From contig CAVTZF010000020.1 in the NCBI GenBank assembly GCA_963739095.1, forward strand, positions 372,001 to 436,000: a DNA stretch of 64,000 nt, given 5' to 3'. The notes beneath the pieces are model-generated. The model saw only the letters and a program-made list of their open reading frames with translations, did not search any database and was not told the DNA's origin. The translations under genes were made by a program, and so were the position numbers. Positions within the stretch are counted from its first letter, which is position 1. The number at the start of each line of letters is the position of its first letter. Origin of the DNA: JACVRW01 sp963739095 (GTDB lineage Bacteria; Actinomycetota; Thermoleophilia; Solirubrobacterales; Thermoleophilaceae). Shown piece after piece: positions 35,360 to 44,056 of the stretch.

Positions 35360-36590
35360 TCGCGGTACGTTGCGGCATGGCAGCCGGCGGAGGGCCGGAC
35401 CGTGGGCCTGGCCGCGGGGCGCGTCGGGCGGTCTCCGGTGCGGCCGATGCTATTCGCGCTCTGACCGTCGTACCCCCGCCCGCCGGGCTTTCGATCTCGA
35501 GTCTGCCTCCGAGCGCGTTCACGCGGTCGGCCAGTCCACGGAGCCCCGAACCGATGGAGGGATTGGCGCCGCCAACCCCGTCGTCGCGAACCTCGACCGT
35601 CAGTGCACCTTCCTCGACTCGCACGTCAACGCGGACGTAGCTGCAGCGTGCGTGCTTCGCGGCGTTCGTGAGCGCCTCGGCGACCACGAAGTATGCGGAC
35701 GTCTCGACCGGGGAGGGCAGTCGCTGTGGGGGCACCTCCTCCAGCTCGACCGGCACCGGCGAGCGCGCAGCGAGCGCTTCCAGCGCCGCGCCCAGCCCGC
35801 GATCGGTGAGGATGCTTGGGTGGATGCCCGCCGCGAGTTCACGGAGTTCCCGGATCCCAGTCTCCATGTGCGCGAGCGCCTCCGCTAAGAGCTCGCCGGC
35901 CGCGTCGGGGTCCCGCGCCAGCCTCCGCTGCGCGAGCTTCAGGCTCATGACCGCGCCCACGAGCTCCTGTTGGGCACCGTCGTGCAGGTCGCGGCCCAGT
36001 CTGCGGCGCTCCTCATAGCCGGCCTGCACGATCCGGGCGCGCGAGGCAGCCAGTTGCTCGCGCGCGTCTACGTTGGCGAGCGCGGCCGTGACCAGTTCCG
36101 CGAAGTCGGCGAGCCGGTGTTCGGTGCCTTCCGGAAAGGCGCGGAGGTGCCCGCTCGACGCGACGATGCCGCCCCATGTCGTGCCGGCGACGGTGACCGG
36201 CGCGCCGACGGCGGACTTGATGCCGGCCGCACGCAGGAGCTTCACAAGCTCGCCGCGGACACCCGAGTAGTCGTCGACGCGCTCCGGCCGGCCGCTTCTG
36301 TGCACCTTGCCAGTCACCGTTTCACCGTCGATCGGGAAGTTCTCGCCCTTCGGGAACCAGGGTGCCCCGCTGGCCGCCCAGGCGCCGACGACGGTCTGGG
36401 TGCCGTCGTCCTCGAAGCGCGTGATGTTGGTGCTCTGTACGTCCAGGACCCGGCCAACCTCCTCGCAGACACCCGCGAACAACCGTCCCGCATGCGGGTC
36501 ACCGGCCACGAGCGTCGCGACGCGACGCAGCGCCGCCTGTTCGGCGAGGACGCCTTCGAGCCGTGCCAGTGAGGATTCGGAGCTCGTCAT
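35349..36590 (-). CDS. GAF-domain sensor histidine kinase (NarX/HisKA_3 type)
   Basis: The 413-residue cytosolic kinase has a GAF domain at about residues 30-175. The HisKA_3 dimerisation helix has phospho-acceptor His203 in RRRLGRDLHDGAQQELVG, and the HATPase has Asn309 in EALTNAAKHA and the G-box DDGVGG at 337-341. There is no membrane segment, so it senses an internal signal through GAF. It overlaps the response regulator gene by four bases and forms a two-component pair with it. The last 30 residues are proline/arginine-rich and not part of the fold. Confidence 0.92.
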   Translation of the reverse strand: MTSSESSLARLEGVLAEQAALRRVATLVAGDPHAGRLFAGVCEEVGRVLDVQSTNITRFEDDGTQTVVGAWAASGAPWFPKGENFPIDGETVTGKVHRSGRPERVDDYSGVRGELVKLLRAAGIKSAVGAPVTVAGTTWGGIVASSGHLRAFPEGTEHRLADFAELVTAALANVDAREQLAASRARIVQAGYEERRRLGRDLHDGAQQELVGAVMSLKLAQRRLARDPDAAGELLAEALAHMETGIRELRELAAGIHPSILTDRGLGAALEALAARSPVPVELEEVPPQRLPSPVETSAYFVVAEALTNAAKHARCSYVRVDVRVEEGALTVEVRDDGVGGANPSIGSGLRGLADRVNALGGRLEIESPAGGGTTVRARIASAAPETARRAPRPGPRSGPPPAAMPQRTANGR

Positions 36591-37258
36591 CGGTGGCGCA
36601 GAAAGGTCAGCACCGCGCGCACGCGGCGATGATCCTCGGCAGCGGGCATCAGACCGAGCTTGTCGAAGATCCTTGTCACGTGTTTCTCGACGGCGCGCCC
36701 GGTCACTGCGAGTTTCTCCGCGATCGCCTGGTTTGATCGACCCTCCGCCATCAGCGCCAGTACCTCGCGCTCGCGCGGGGTGAGCTTCGCGAGCGGGTCC
36801 CGGCGGCGGCTGCGGCCGAGCACCTGGGCGATGACCTCCGGGTCGAGCGCGGAGCCACCCTCCGCGACACGGCGCACGGAGTCGGCGAAGCGCTCGACAT
36901 CCCCCACGCGGTCCTTGAGCAGATATCCGGTGCCCTCGGCGCTGTCGCCGACTAGGTCGAGCGCATAGCCCTCCTCCAGGTATTGAGAGAGCACCATGAC
37001 GGCCGTCCGCGGCAGGCGCCGGCGAATCTCGATTGCGGCGCGGAGGCCGTCGTCAGTGTCGGTCGGCGGCATCCGGATGTCCACGACTGCCACGTCTGGC
37101 TTGTACGCGGACACCTGTCGTAGCAGCTCCTGGGCATCGCCGGTCTGAGCGACAACGTCGAAGCCTGCCTCGCCGAGCACTCTCACGATCCCCTCGCGCA
37201 ACAGCAACGAATCCTCGCCGACGACTACACGCACCTCGTCCTCGCCTCGACGGTCCAC
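36587..37258 (-). CDS. NarL/LuxR-type response regulator
   Basis: The 223-residue protein has a receiver domain with phospho-acceptor Asp60 (DVAVVDIRMPP) and acidic pocket residues near GEDS. A LuxR helix-turn-helix follows at about residues 160-205 (LTPREREVLALMAEGRSNQAIAEKL ... AVEKHVTRIFDKLGL). It pairs with the GAF histidine kinase directly downstream (four-base overlap). A second, stand-alone receiver gene lies 9 bases upstream. Confidence 0.93.
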   Translation of the reverse strand: MDRRGEDEVRVVVGEDSLLLREGIVRVLGEAGFDVVAQTGDAQELLRQVSAYKPDVAVVDIRMPPTDTDDGLRAAIEIRRRLPRTAVMVLSQYLEEGYALDLVGDSAEGTGYLLKDRVGDVERFADSVRRVAEGGSALDPEVIAQVLGRSRRRDPLAKLTPREREVLALMAEGRSNQAIAEKLAVTGRAVEKHVTRIFDKLGLMPAAEDHRRVRAVLTFLRHR

Positions 37259-37267
37259 GACCGCTCG

Positions 37268-37621
37268 TCATTCCAGAAGCTCCTCGATGGCTTCGCGCGA
37301 CAGCTCGGTCTTTGGCACAAACCCGCAGGCGCCGCTCGCCGCCACGCAGCGAGCGAGCTCGGCGCCATCGTGGCTCGAGGTCAGTACCACGGCCGGCCCG
37401 GCGTCTAGCGCCCGGAGCGGTGAGGCGACCTCGAAGCCGTCCCCATCCGGGAGGTAGACGTCGACGAGCGCGAGCTCCGGTCCGAGGGCGCGCGCGGCCT
37501 CGATCGCGGAGGCGACATCGCCCGCCTCGCCGACTACGCGGTAGCCCTCGGTTTCCAGCATCCGGCGGGCCTGCGCACGGAAACCGGAGTGATCGTCGAC
37601 GATCAGGACGCTGGCGCCCAT
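37268..37621 (-). CDS. Stand-alone receiver-domain protein
   Basis: A 117-residue receiver domain only: ASVLIVDDHSGFRAQARRML, phospho-acceptor Asp54 in LALVDVYLPDGDG, Thr/Ser in VVLTSSHDG, and Lys in GFVPKTELS. There is no output domain. It is the first gene of the operon with the NarL regulator, GAF kinase and cupin. It may act as a phosphate sink or bind a partner directly. Confidence 0.9.
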   Translation of the reverse strand: MGASVLIVDDHSGFRAQARRMLETEGYRVVGEAGDVASAIEAARALGPELALVDVYLPDGDGFEVASPLRALDAGPAVVLTSSHDGAELARCVAASGACGFVPKTELSREAIEELLE

Positions 37622-37749
37622 TGCGTCAAATTGTCCCGCAGGGAAGTCGTGAAGTCGGTACGGCTAGCCGAACCGTTGTTCCGGGGGTAGACCGAAACGC
37701 AACACGCGAGTTAGCCCGCCTTGTGACGGCGTACCCCGGTGACACCTCG

Positions 37750-38581
37750 AGACGACGATCAAGAAACGCCGCAACCGCATTGTCGTCGGGACGGAGGAGC
37801 AGGCGAAGAAGCCAGCCGACCCGCACGCGCGCGAGCGATCGGACCGTCGCCTGCTCGATCGTGCCCGCAGAGGAGACGAGCGCGCCTTCCGGAACCTCAT
37901 CGAGCCGCACCGCACCGCGCTGCACGCGCACTGCTACCGGATGCTCGGTTCGCCGCACGATGCTGAGGACGCACTCCAGGACACGCTCCTGCGCGCCTGG
38001 CGGGCGCTGCCGAGGTTCCGCGGCGGCGGCCAGCTTCGCACCTGGCTGTACCGGATCGCGACGAACGTGTGCCTCGCCGCAGATCGCCATGTCGTCGCAG
38101 GCACGCGCTGCCACTCGATTACGGCACGGTGACGGTTGCGAGCGGGGACCGGCCGAGCATGCCGGCGTTGCACGCGCCCGGAGCGAGCCGTATGAGGAAG
38201 GGATGGCCGGTAGCCCGGATGCTGGCGCAGCGCCCGAGGCCCGCTACGAGCAGCGTGAGGCGCTCGAGCTCGCCTTCATCGCCGCCCAGCGCCACCTACC
38301 GGTCCGCCAGCGGTCCGCGCTCATTCTTCGCGACGTGCTCGGCTTCTCCGCCAAGGAGGCGGCGGACGCGCTCGCCACCACGGTCCCATCGGTCAACGGT
38401 GCGCTCCTTCGCGCTCGCCGGGCGGCCGAGGAACGCTGCCGGACGCAAGCCAGCACCCGTCCTGCGGACGATCGGCGACCGGCGGCTGCGACAGACCGCG
38501 GAGCGCTTCGCCGATGCCTTCGAGCGCGGCGAGATCGACGCCGTGCTCGCGCTGCTGGCTCGGAGTCACTCCCAAAGGTAG
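37750..38581 (+). pseudogene. Decayed ECF sigma factor (SigG-like)
   Basis: Pieces of one ECF sigma factor lie in three frames. Region 2 is RAFRNLIEPHRTALHAHCYR and MLGSPHDAEDALQDTLLRAW ... WLYRIATNVCLAA. A linker (RHALPLDYGTV, then SEPYEEGMAG) follows. Region 4 is EARYEQREALELAFIAAQRH, ALILRDVLGFSAKEAADALA and SVNGALLRARRAAEER, ending with RTIGDRRLRQTAERFADAFE. At least three indels are needed to join them, no in-frame start is seen before region 2, and the SnoaL-like C-terminal domain expected in SigG-type factors is missing after 38581. Probably non-functional. Confidence 0.75.
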
Positions 38582-38694
38582 AGAGTCGATGCGCGACCAT
38601 TTCGGATAGGCCGGCGTCATGGCTCACGACGGCGAGTCGAAGCGCCAGCGTCTGCCGGACGAACCTCGCGACCTCCAGCGCAAGGCTCGCGTGA

Positions 38695-39512
38695 TCACTC
38701 GCCGGCTGGCGCCGGGGTATCGCCGGCGCGGGCCAGGAACGACCGGATCGTCTCGGCCAACGCGCGCGGGTGGTCCTGGTAGGGGGTGTGCGTCCCAGGC
38801 GTGCTGGACACCTCGGCGCCCAGGCGCGAGGCGAGCCATTCCGCAACCTCGGCGATGACGGGCGGGCTGTCGTCGCTCACGAGCACCTGTACGGGGACCG
38901 CGATCGCCGCGAGTGTCGCGTCGTCGGGCCGGTAGGACTCGAGCGTTCGCTCAACGTTCAAGAACGTTTCGGCGTTGCCCAGCATCCGCTCGCGCAGACC
39001 TGAGTCCAGAGCCTCCAATTTCGCGTCACCGGCAACAAAGCGCCAGAAGCGCTCAAGACCGGCCGTGGGACCGCCCGCTGCAATGCCGGCGTCGACCAAC
39101 TGCGCGATTGCCGCGAGGACCTCATCCCCTCGCTCGACAACCGAGAGCATCGGCGGCTCGTGCAGGATCGCCGCTCGCACGAGTTCGGGGTGGCGGATCA
39201 ACAGTGACAGTGCGCAGATCGCGCCGCTGCTGGTCCCGAGGACGGCGGCGTGAGCCACTCGAGCGCGCGCAGCAGCCCGGCGGCGTCGTCCGCCTGGTCC
39301 TCCACCGTGGTAGTACCCCAGCCTGCTGGCCGCGTGCTGCGCGAGTTCCCACGCCGGTCATACGTGAGCACGGTGAGACCATCGGCCAACTGATCGGCAA
39401 CGGTGGCGAAGTGCCCGGCGTCGCCCGTCGCTCCCATGATCAGCAGCAAGGGCGGCCCGCGACCCCGAACCTCGTAATACAGCCGTACCGAACCAACTGG
39501 CGCCATCGGCAT
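38695..39512 (-). pseudogene. Alpha/beta hydrolase, one frameshift
   Basis: The N-terminal frame (GSVRLYYEVRGRGPPLLLIM, LTVLTYDRRGNSRST) and the C-terminal frame (HAAVLGTSSGAICALSLLIR ... PVQVLVSDDSPPVI ... PGTHTPYQDHP) join near 39250 to give about 270 residues. The nucleophile elbow is GTSSG (Ser), the acid Asp is in SDDSP and the His in GTHTPY, so all three catalytic residues survive. It resembles haloalkane-dehalogenase or proline-iminopeptidase-like esterases; the substrate is unknown. It lies 16 bases after the cyclase gene on the same strand. Confidence 0.72.
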
Positions 39513-39528
39513 CGCTGCACCTCCCCGG

Positions 39529-40806
39529 TTAGCGCAAGCGCCGCACCTCGTAGGCGATCACCGGCCGTCCGATCCCCTTCAGCTCAAGGCTGCCGACGGG
39601 CCTCGTCTCCACTGCCTCCTCCGTCGCCGCGAAGACACGCTGACCGATGAGCGTCTGGCCTGGCGAGGCATGCGCGCAGAGTCGGGAGGCGAGATTCATC
39701 GCCGGTCCGACGGCGGCGTAGTCGAACCGACCCTCAAAGCCGATCCGGCCCAGCGTCGCGTATCCGGCCTCGATGCCGATTCCGAGCGCAAGGTCGATTC
39801 CGCGCTTTCGCCAGGCGGCCGCGAGCTCGCCGAAACGTGTCTGAGCGGCCAGCGCCAGACGAATGGCCTGGAGCTCGTGCTCCTCGACCGGCAACGGATC
39901 GTTGAAGAACACCATCAGTCCATCGCCGGCGAAGTGCTCGAGGGTCCCCTGGTGGGCGGAGATGAGCTCCCCGAGTACGGCGTGGTACTCCCGCAGCACG
40001 TCGAACAGGTCCTCTGGCGCGGCCGTTTCGGCAAAGGCGGTGAAACCGCGCAGGTCGGAGAAGAGCGACGAGATGTACGCCCGATGCCCCGCCAACAGGC
40101 CGTCGCCGTCTTCGCTAGTGATCAGGTCTGAGATCTGCGGCGAGAAGAAGCGCGAGAGCTCCGTCCGCTGGCGCTCGACCGCATCGAGGAGCCTGGCGTT
40201 CGTCAGCGCGATGGCGGCCTGGTCGGCGAAGGTCTGAACCAGCGCGATGTGGTCATCCGTGAACGGCTTCTGCTCGCGGCGTACGAGGACGACAACGCCG
40301 ATCAGGTCGTCCTCGACCATGATGGGTACGGCGAGCATCGTTCAGAAGAAGCGTGGTCCGGGATACGTATATTCCGGATCCGCCAGCACATCCGGGATCT
40401 GGACAGGCTTTCGTTCGATGGCCGCGCGGCAGGCCGCGGTCGTCCGGTCGACAGGATGCGGGTGATCCAGGTCGTATTGCGCGGCCTCGGGCTCGCCATG
40501 GTGGGCACCCACGTGCAAGAGGCCGTCCTCGAGGAGCCAGAGCGCCCCGTGGTCGGCCTCGCACAGTCGCCGGCACGCCTCCGCGACCTCCTCGAGGACT
40601 GGTTGCACCCCTGCACGGCGAGCGACAGCGCGGAGCACGCCGCTGATCGCGCGCTGCTGCTCGCGCATGTCCTCGAGTTCATGGGCGAGGTCGGAGTGGT
40701 CCCTCGCGACGCCGGCCATTTGGTCCAGCTTAGGCTGTCTATGGCCGCGGGCGAAACGGTCGGTGCCGGCGTGCAGCAGGCCGTTGTTAGAGCCCGGCGC
40801 CTCCAT
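39529..40806 (-). pseudogene. GAF-class III nucleotide cyclase with an in-frame TGA
   Basis: One continuous frame from ATG 40806 is interrupted only by TGA at 40342-40344. Before it: a coiled coil (HELEDMREQQRAISGVLRAV) and the first part of a GAF domain ending PGPRFF. After it: TMLAVPIMVEDDLIGVVVLV, the rest of GAF, then a class III catalytic domain (SLFSDLRGFTAFAETAAPED, HFAGDGLMVFF, FDYAAVGPAMNLASRLC). Metal-binding aspartates in FSD and FAGD are present. CGA to TGA would explain the stop. Translation could also restart at ATG 40338, giving a 269-residue cyclase without a full GAF domain. Confidence 0.8.
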
Positions 40807-40829
40807 CGCTGGCGACTCCTTCCGCGACT

Positions 40830-40946
40830 TCAGGCGTCGCGTATTCGTCGTTCGTCGCCCAGCCGAGTGTGCTCCTTCTCGCGAGCCAGCAGCGCCTCAC
40901 GAGCAGCCGTCCACTCCTTGCGACTTACGACCGTGTGATCAGTCAT
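40830..40946 (-). pseudogene. Truncated DUF899 gene remnant
   Basis: 38 codons from ATG 40946: TDHTVVSRKEWTAAREALLA, then REKEHTRLGDE, then TGA. This is the conserved N-terminus of DUF899 proteins (compare the intact copy at 29660-30406, TSREEWLEARKELLEKEKAL). About 200 residues are missing, and no continuation is visible before the cyclase start at 40806. The ATG overlaps the upstream gene stop (ATGA), so it may still be translated. Confidence 0.6.
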
Positions 40947-41290
40947 TGTCGGGCCGCTGCGCTGCTCGGCGCGCCCGGGAGCGAGCTCACGATTCCGGGA
41001 AGCTCCTCGAGTCGGGGGGCGAACAGGTTGTGGAGCGGGGTCACGGTGATCGCCGTTGAGCGGGCCACGCCGATGGCTCCGTTCGCTGGAGCGAGCCGGT
41101 GCTCGACGAACCCGTCGAAGTTGTCCTTCTCATCCCAGATCTCGACGATTCGGTAGCCGAAGTCCGTCGGGGTTGTCAGGTGGAGATAGATGCCGCCCTC
41201 CGGGCGTTGCTCGACCCCGAGCTCGTCCATCACAGCTCGATACTCGGAAGCCGTCAGGCCGGTGACATCGAGGGTGGAAACGATTGTCAT
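40943..41290 (-). CDS. ABM-like small protein
   Basis: The 115-residue protein starts at ATG 41290, eight bases after AAAGGAGG, a strong ribosome site. The sequence (TIVSTLDVTGLTASEYRAVM, EGGIYLHLTTPTDFGYRIVE, WDEKDNFDGFVEHRLAP) has the length and strand/helix order of a dimeric ferredoxin-like (ABM-type) protein. Function unknown. It heads an operon with the DUF899 remnant, the cyclase and the hydrolase. Confidence 0.7.
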   Translation of the reverse strand: MTIVSTLDVTGLTASEYRAVMDELGVEQRPEGGIYLHLTTPTDFGYRIVEIWDEKDNFDGFVEHRLAPANGAIGVARSTAITVTPLHNLFAPRLEELPGIVSSLPGAPSSAAARQ

Positions 41291-41506
41291 GGGTGCCCTC
41301 CTTTGCCGATTCGATCGAGCGTAAGTGCCGACCTGATCGTCACCAACACGCATTCGGTTTGGACCCAGACACGGCCGGTATGGCGGTAGCCGCCTCGTTC
41401 GGCTCGACGCAGCCTGCTCAACACGAGGCCTCCTAGCGTCGGACGGGTTGAACCCGAGCGGTGAGTTCTCGGCGGAAGCCGGGTCTGAACACCTGAGGAG
41501 CCCGTC

Positions 41507-41839
41507 ATGATCAGCCAGCGCCATTCGGAACCGGTCGCGTGCGAGCCCAGTCTCGGCCCGAAGGAGACCGGGGCGGATGAACTGGGTGCGCTCACGTCCG
41601 CACTCCGTGTGGCCGTCGGCGAGCGGGCCGACTGGCGGGATACGGCGCGCCTGGTGGCGTCCGCGCTCGAGCTACATCTGCCCTCGCCGAACATCCTCAC
41701 CGCGGCGCAGCGGACCGGCGATCCCGAGAGCTACCGGAGCGAGGTGCTGCATGCCGAGCCCGACGGCAGCTTCTCGATCGTTAAGGCATGGAGTGGGGCG
41801 GTTGAGGCCGACCGGCCCGTAGCGAAGCGAGCGCAATGA
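41507..41839 (+). pseudogene. 5' fragment of a cysteine-dioxygenase-like cupin gene
   Basis: The 110-codon frame contains WRDTARLVASALELHLPSPN, RTGDPESYRSEVLHAEPDGS and FSIV. This resembles the N-terminal half of actinobacterial cysteine-dioxygenase-type cupins, just before the expected WxPGQxTPxHDH metal motif. That motif is absent; instead the frame runs through KAWSGAVEADRPVAKRAQ and stops inside the MMPL start (ATGA overlap). The C-terminal half is not in any other frame, so it appears to be cut by a deletion. Confidence 0.55.
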
Positions 41840-44043
41840 CCGAGCGCCTAGCACTCTCGAGCAGTCGGAGGCCGTGGCTGACGCTGGCGGGCTGGACGTT
41901 GGCGCTCGTGGCCGCGATCGCGATCACTGCTGGGTTCCTCGGTGACGCGCTGTCGGGCGACGAGGAGGTCACGAGCGAGACCGACTCCAGGCGCGCCGAC
42001 GAGCTCGTGTCCGAGCGGTTTGCCGAGGAGCGGGGCGGGCTCGGTCAGGGCGCGACCGAGGTGGTCGTCGTTCGCTCCTCGGGCACGACGGTCGATGAGC
42101 CTCGCTTCGAGCGGCGGGTGCGGACGATCGCGGGAGAGCTGCAACTAGCGGGTGCGACCCAGGTGACCACCTTCTACGACACGGGCGAGCAGCGGCTCGT
42201 CTCTCAGGACCGCGATGCCACAGCGATGCTCGTAGCGGCCGGTCCCGACGCCGAGGACAACATCGAAGACATCGTCGAGACGATCGAGGGCGCCGACGGT
42301 CGAGGCGGATTCGACACCACGATCACCGGCGAGTTCACGCTCGACGACGACTTCTCGACATTGGCGGGCGAGGACCTGAAGAACGGCGAGCTGGGATTCG
42401 GCTTGCCGGCTGCGCTGATCGTGCTGCTGATCGTCTTCGGCTCGGTGGTGGCGGGTTTGATCCCATTGCTCTTGGCGATCGTCTCGATCACCGTCGCACT
42501 CGCGTTGCTGGCGCTCGTCGGACAGGTGTTTCCACTCTCGGTCTTCGCGACGAACATGCTCACCGGGATGGGGCTCGCACTCGGGATCGACTACTCGCTG
42601 TTCGTGCTATCCCGCTTTCGCGAGGAGCGCCATCACGGACGCGAGAAGCTCGACGCGATAGCTGCCGTCGGCGCGACGGCCAGCCGCGCGGTGCTGTTCA
42701 GCGGGATCGCCTTCACCCTGGCGATGCTCGGGCTTCTGCTCGTCCCGCACACGATCATGCGAAGCCTCGCTGCCGGTGCGATCGTGGCGGGTCTGGTCTC
42801 GGTGGCGGCCGCCCTGACGCTCCTACCGGCGCTGTTGAGTCTGCTGGGCGATCGCGTCAATGCACTGCAGATCCCGTTCTTCGGCCGAACCGCGACCCGG
42901 GAGCAGAGTCCGTTCTGGTCTCGGACCGTGCGAGCCGTGATGAGGCGCCCGGGCGCCAGCCTCGCGCTGGCCAGTGCCATTCTGCTGGCTCTGGCTGTGC
43001 CCGTGCTCGCCCTGCGGTCGGGCGAGGCCGGAGTCGAGACCCTCCCCGATCGGCTGGCGGCCAAGCAGGGCTACCTAGCCTTGAACGCCGAGTTTCCGGG
43101 GGAGACGACGGAGCCGGCCGAGATCGTGATCGACGGCGACGCGGTCTCGCCGGGGGTCCGCAGCGGGATCGCGCGTCTGCGGGAGCGCCTGGCGAGCGAG
43201 GATCTCTTCGGACGCGCCGTGCTGGAACGAAACCCGGACGGCGATCTCACGGTGCTGACCGTCCCGATCGAGGGCGATCCGCTCGACCGGGACGCGGTCG
43301 ACGCTGTCCGCGAGTTGCGCAGCGAGCATGTTCCCGCCGCCTTCTTGGATCCCGGCGCCCGTGTGCTGGTGGCCGGGGACACGGCGGAATCGATCGATGA
43401 AACGGACACGATGAAACGGTGGCTCCCGATTGTCTTCACCTTCGTGCTCTCGCTCAGCTTCGTTCTGCTGACGATCGCCTTCCGCTCGCTGGTCGTCGCG
43501 GCCAAGGCGATTGCCGTGAACCTGCTGTCCGTGGGGGCGGCCTACGGGCTGCTGGTCCTCGTCTTCCAGGAGGGGATCGGAAATGAGCTCTTCGGCTTCC
43601 CGCAGGTCGACACGATCGAATCGTGGGTACCGTTGTTTCTCTTCGCGGTCCTGTTCGGGCTGTCGATGGACTACCACGTCTTCCTGCTCAGCCGCATTCG
43701 CGAGCGCTTCAGTCGAGACGGGCGACAACAGCGATGCAATAGTCCACGGCGTCGCCTCGACCGGTCGCATCATCACCGGCGCGGCCCTGATCATCGTCGC
43801 TGTCTTCAGCGGCTTCGCCCGCGGCGACTTGGTCATGTTCCAGCAGATGGGGTTCGGCGTGGCGGTCGCCCTGCTGCTCGACGCCACCATCGTCCGCCTG
43901 GTGCTCGTTCCGGCGGCGATGGAGCTGCTCGGCGACCGCAACTGGTACTGCCCGCATGGCTCCGCTGGCTGCCTGACGTCCGCGTCGAGGGCGGCGAGCG
44001 CGCGCGGCGAACCGGTGCCGCTCCGACAAGCACGCCGGCGTGA
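41836..44043 (+). CDS. MMPL-family RND transporter (two compensating frameshifts)
   Basis: About 735 residues with two repeats, each with a large extracytoplasmic loop and a helix bundle. First helix: WLTLAGWTLALVAAIAITAG; RND core: LTGMGLALGIDYSLFVLSRFREERHHG, repeated as LFGLSMDYHVFLLSRIRERF. One extra A at about 43711 shifts the frame and one missing base at about 43948 restores it; between them the other frame reads GDNSDAIVHGVASTGRIITGAALIIVAVFSGFAR-type sequence expected for the family. The perfect repair suggests read errors. MMPL proteins export lipids or small molecules using the proton gradient. Substrate unknown. Confidence 0.85.
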   Translation: MTERLALSSSRRPWLTLAGWTLALVAAIAITAGFLGDALSGDEEVTSETDSRRADELVSERFAEERGGLGQGATEVVVVRSSGTTVDEPRFERRVRTIAGELQLAGATQVTTFYDTGEQRLVSQDRDATAMLVAAGPDAEDNIEDIVETIEGADGRGGFDTTITGEFTLDDDFSTLAGEDLKNGELGFGLPAALIVLLIVFGSVVAGLIPLLLAIVSITVALALLALVGQVFPLSVFATNMLTGMGLALGIDYSLFVLSRFREERHHGREKLDAIAAVGATASRAVLFSGIAFTLAMLGLLLVPHTIMRSLAAGAIVAGLVSVAAALTLLPALLSLLGDRVNALQIPFFGRTATREQSPFWSRTVRAVMRRPGASLALASAILLALAVPVLALRSGEAGVETLPDRLAAKQGYLALNAEFPGETTEPAEIVIDGDAVSPGVRSGIARLRERLASEDLFGRAVLERNPDGDLTVLTVPIEGDPLDRDAVDAVRELRSEHVPAAFLDPGARVLVAGDTAESIDETDTMKRWLPIVFTFVLSLSFVLLTIAFRSLVVAAKAIAVNLLSVGAAYGLLVLVFQEGIGNELFGFPQVDTIESWVPLFLFAVLFGLSMDYHVFLLSRIRERFSRDGRQQRCNSPRRRLDRSHHHRRGPDHRRCLQRLRPRRLGHVPADGVRRGGRPAARRHHRPPGARSGGDGAARRPQLVLPAWLRWLPDVRVEGGERARRTGAAPTSTPA

Positions 44044-44056
44044 TGATCGTAGACAG

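Noticed and set aside
41291..41506. Regulatory RNA or gene in the 216-base divergent gap
   Set aside because: Apart from the ribosome site before 41290 I see no clear promoter, hairpin or coding frame that can be supported.
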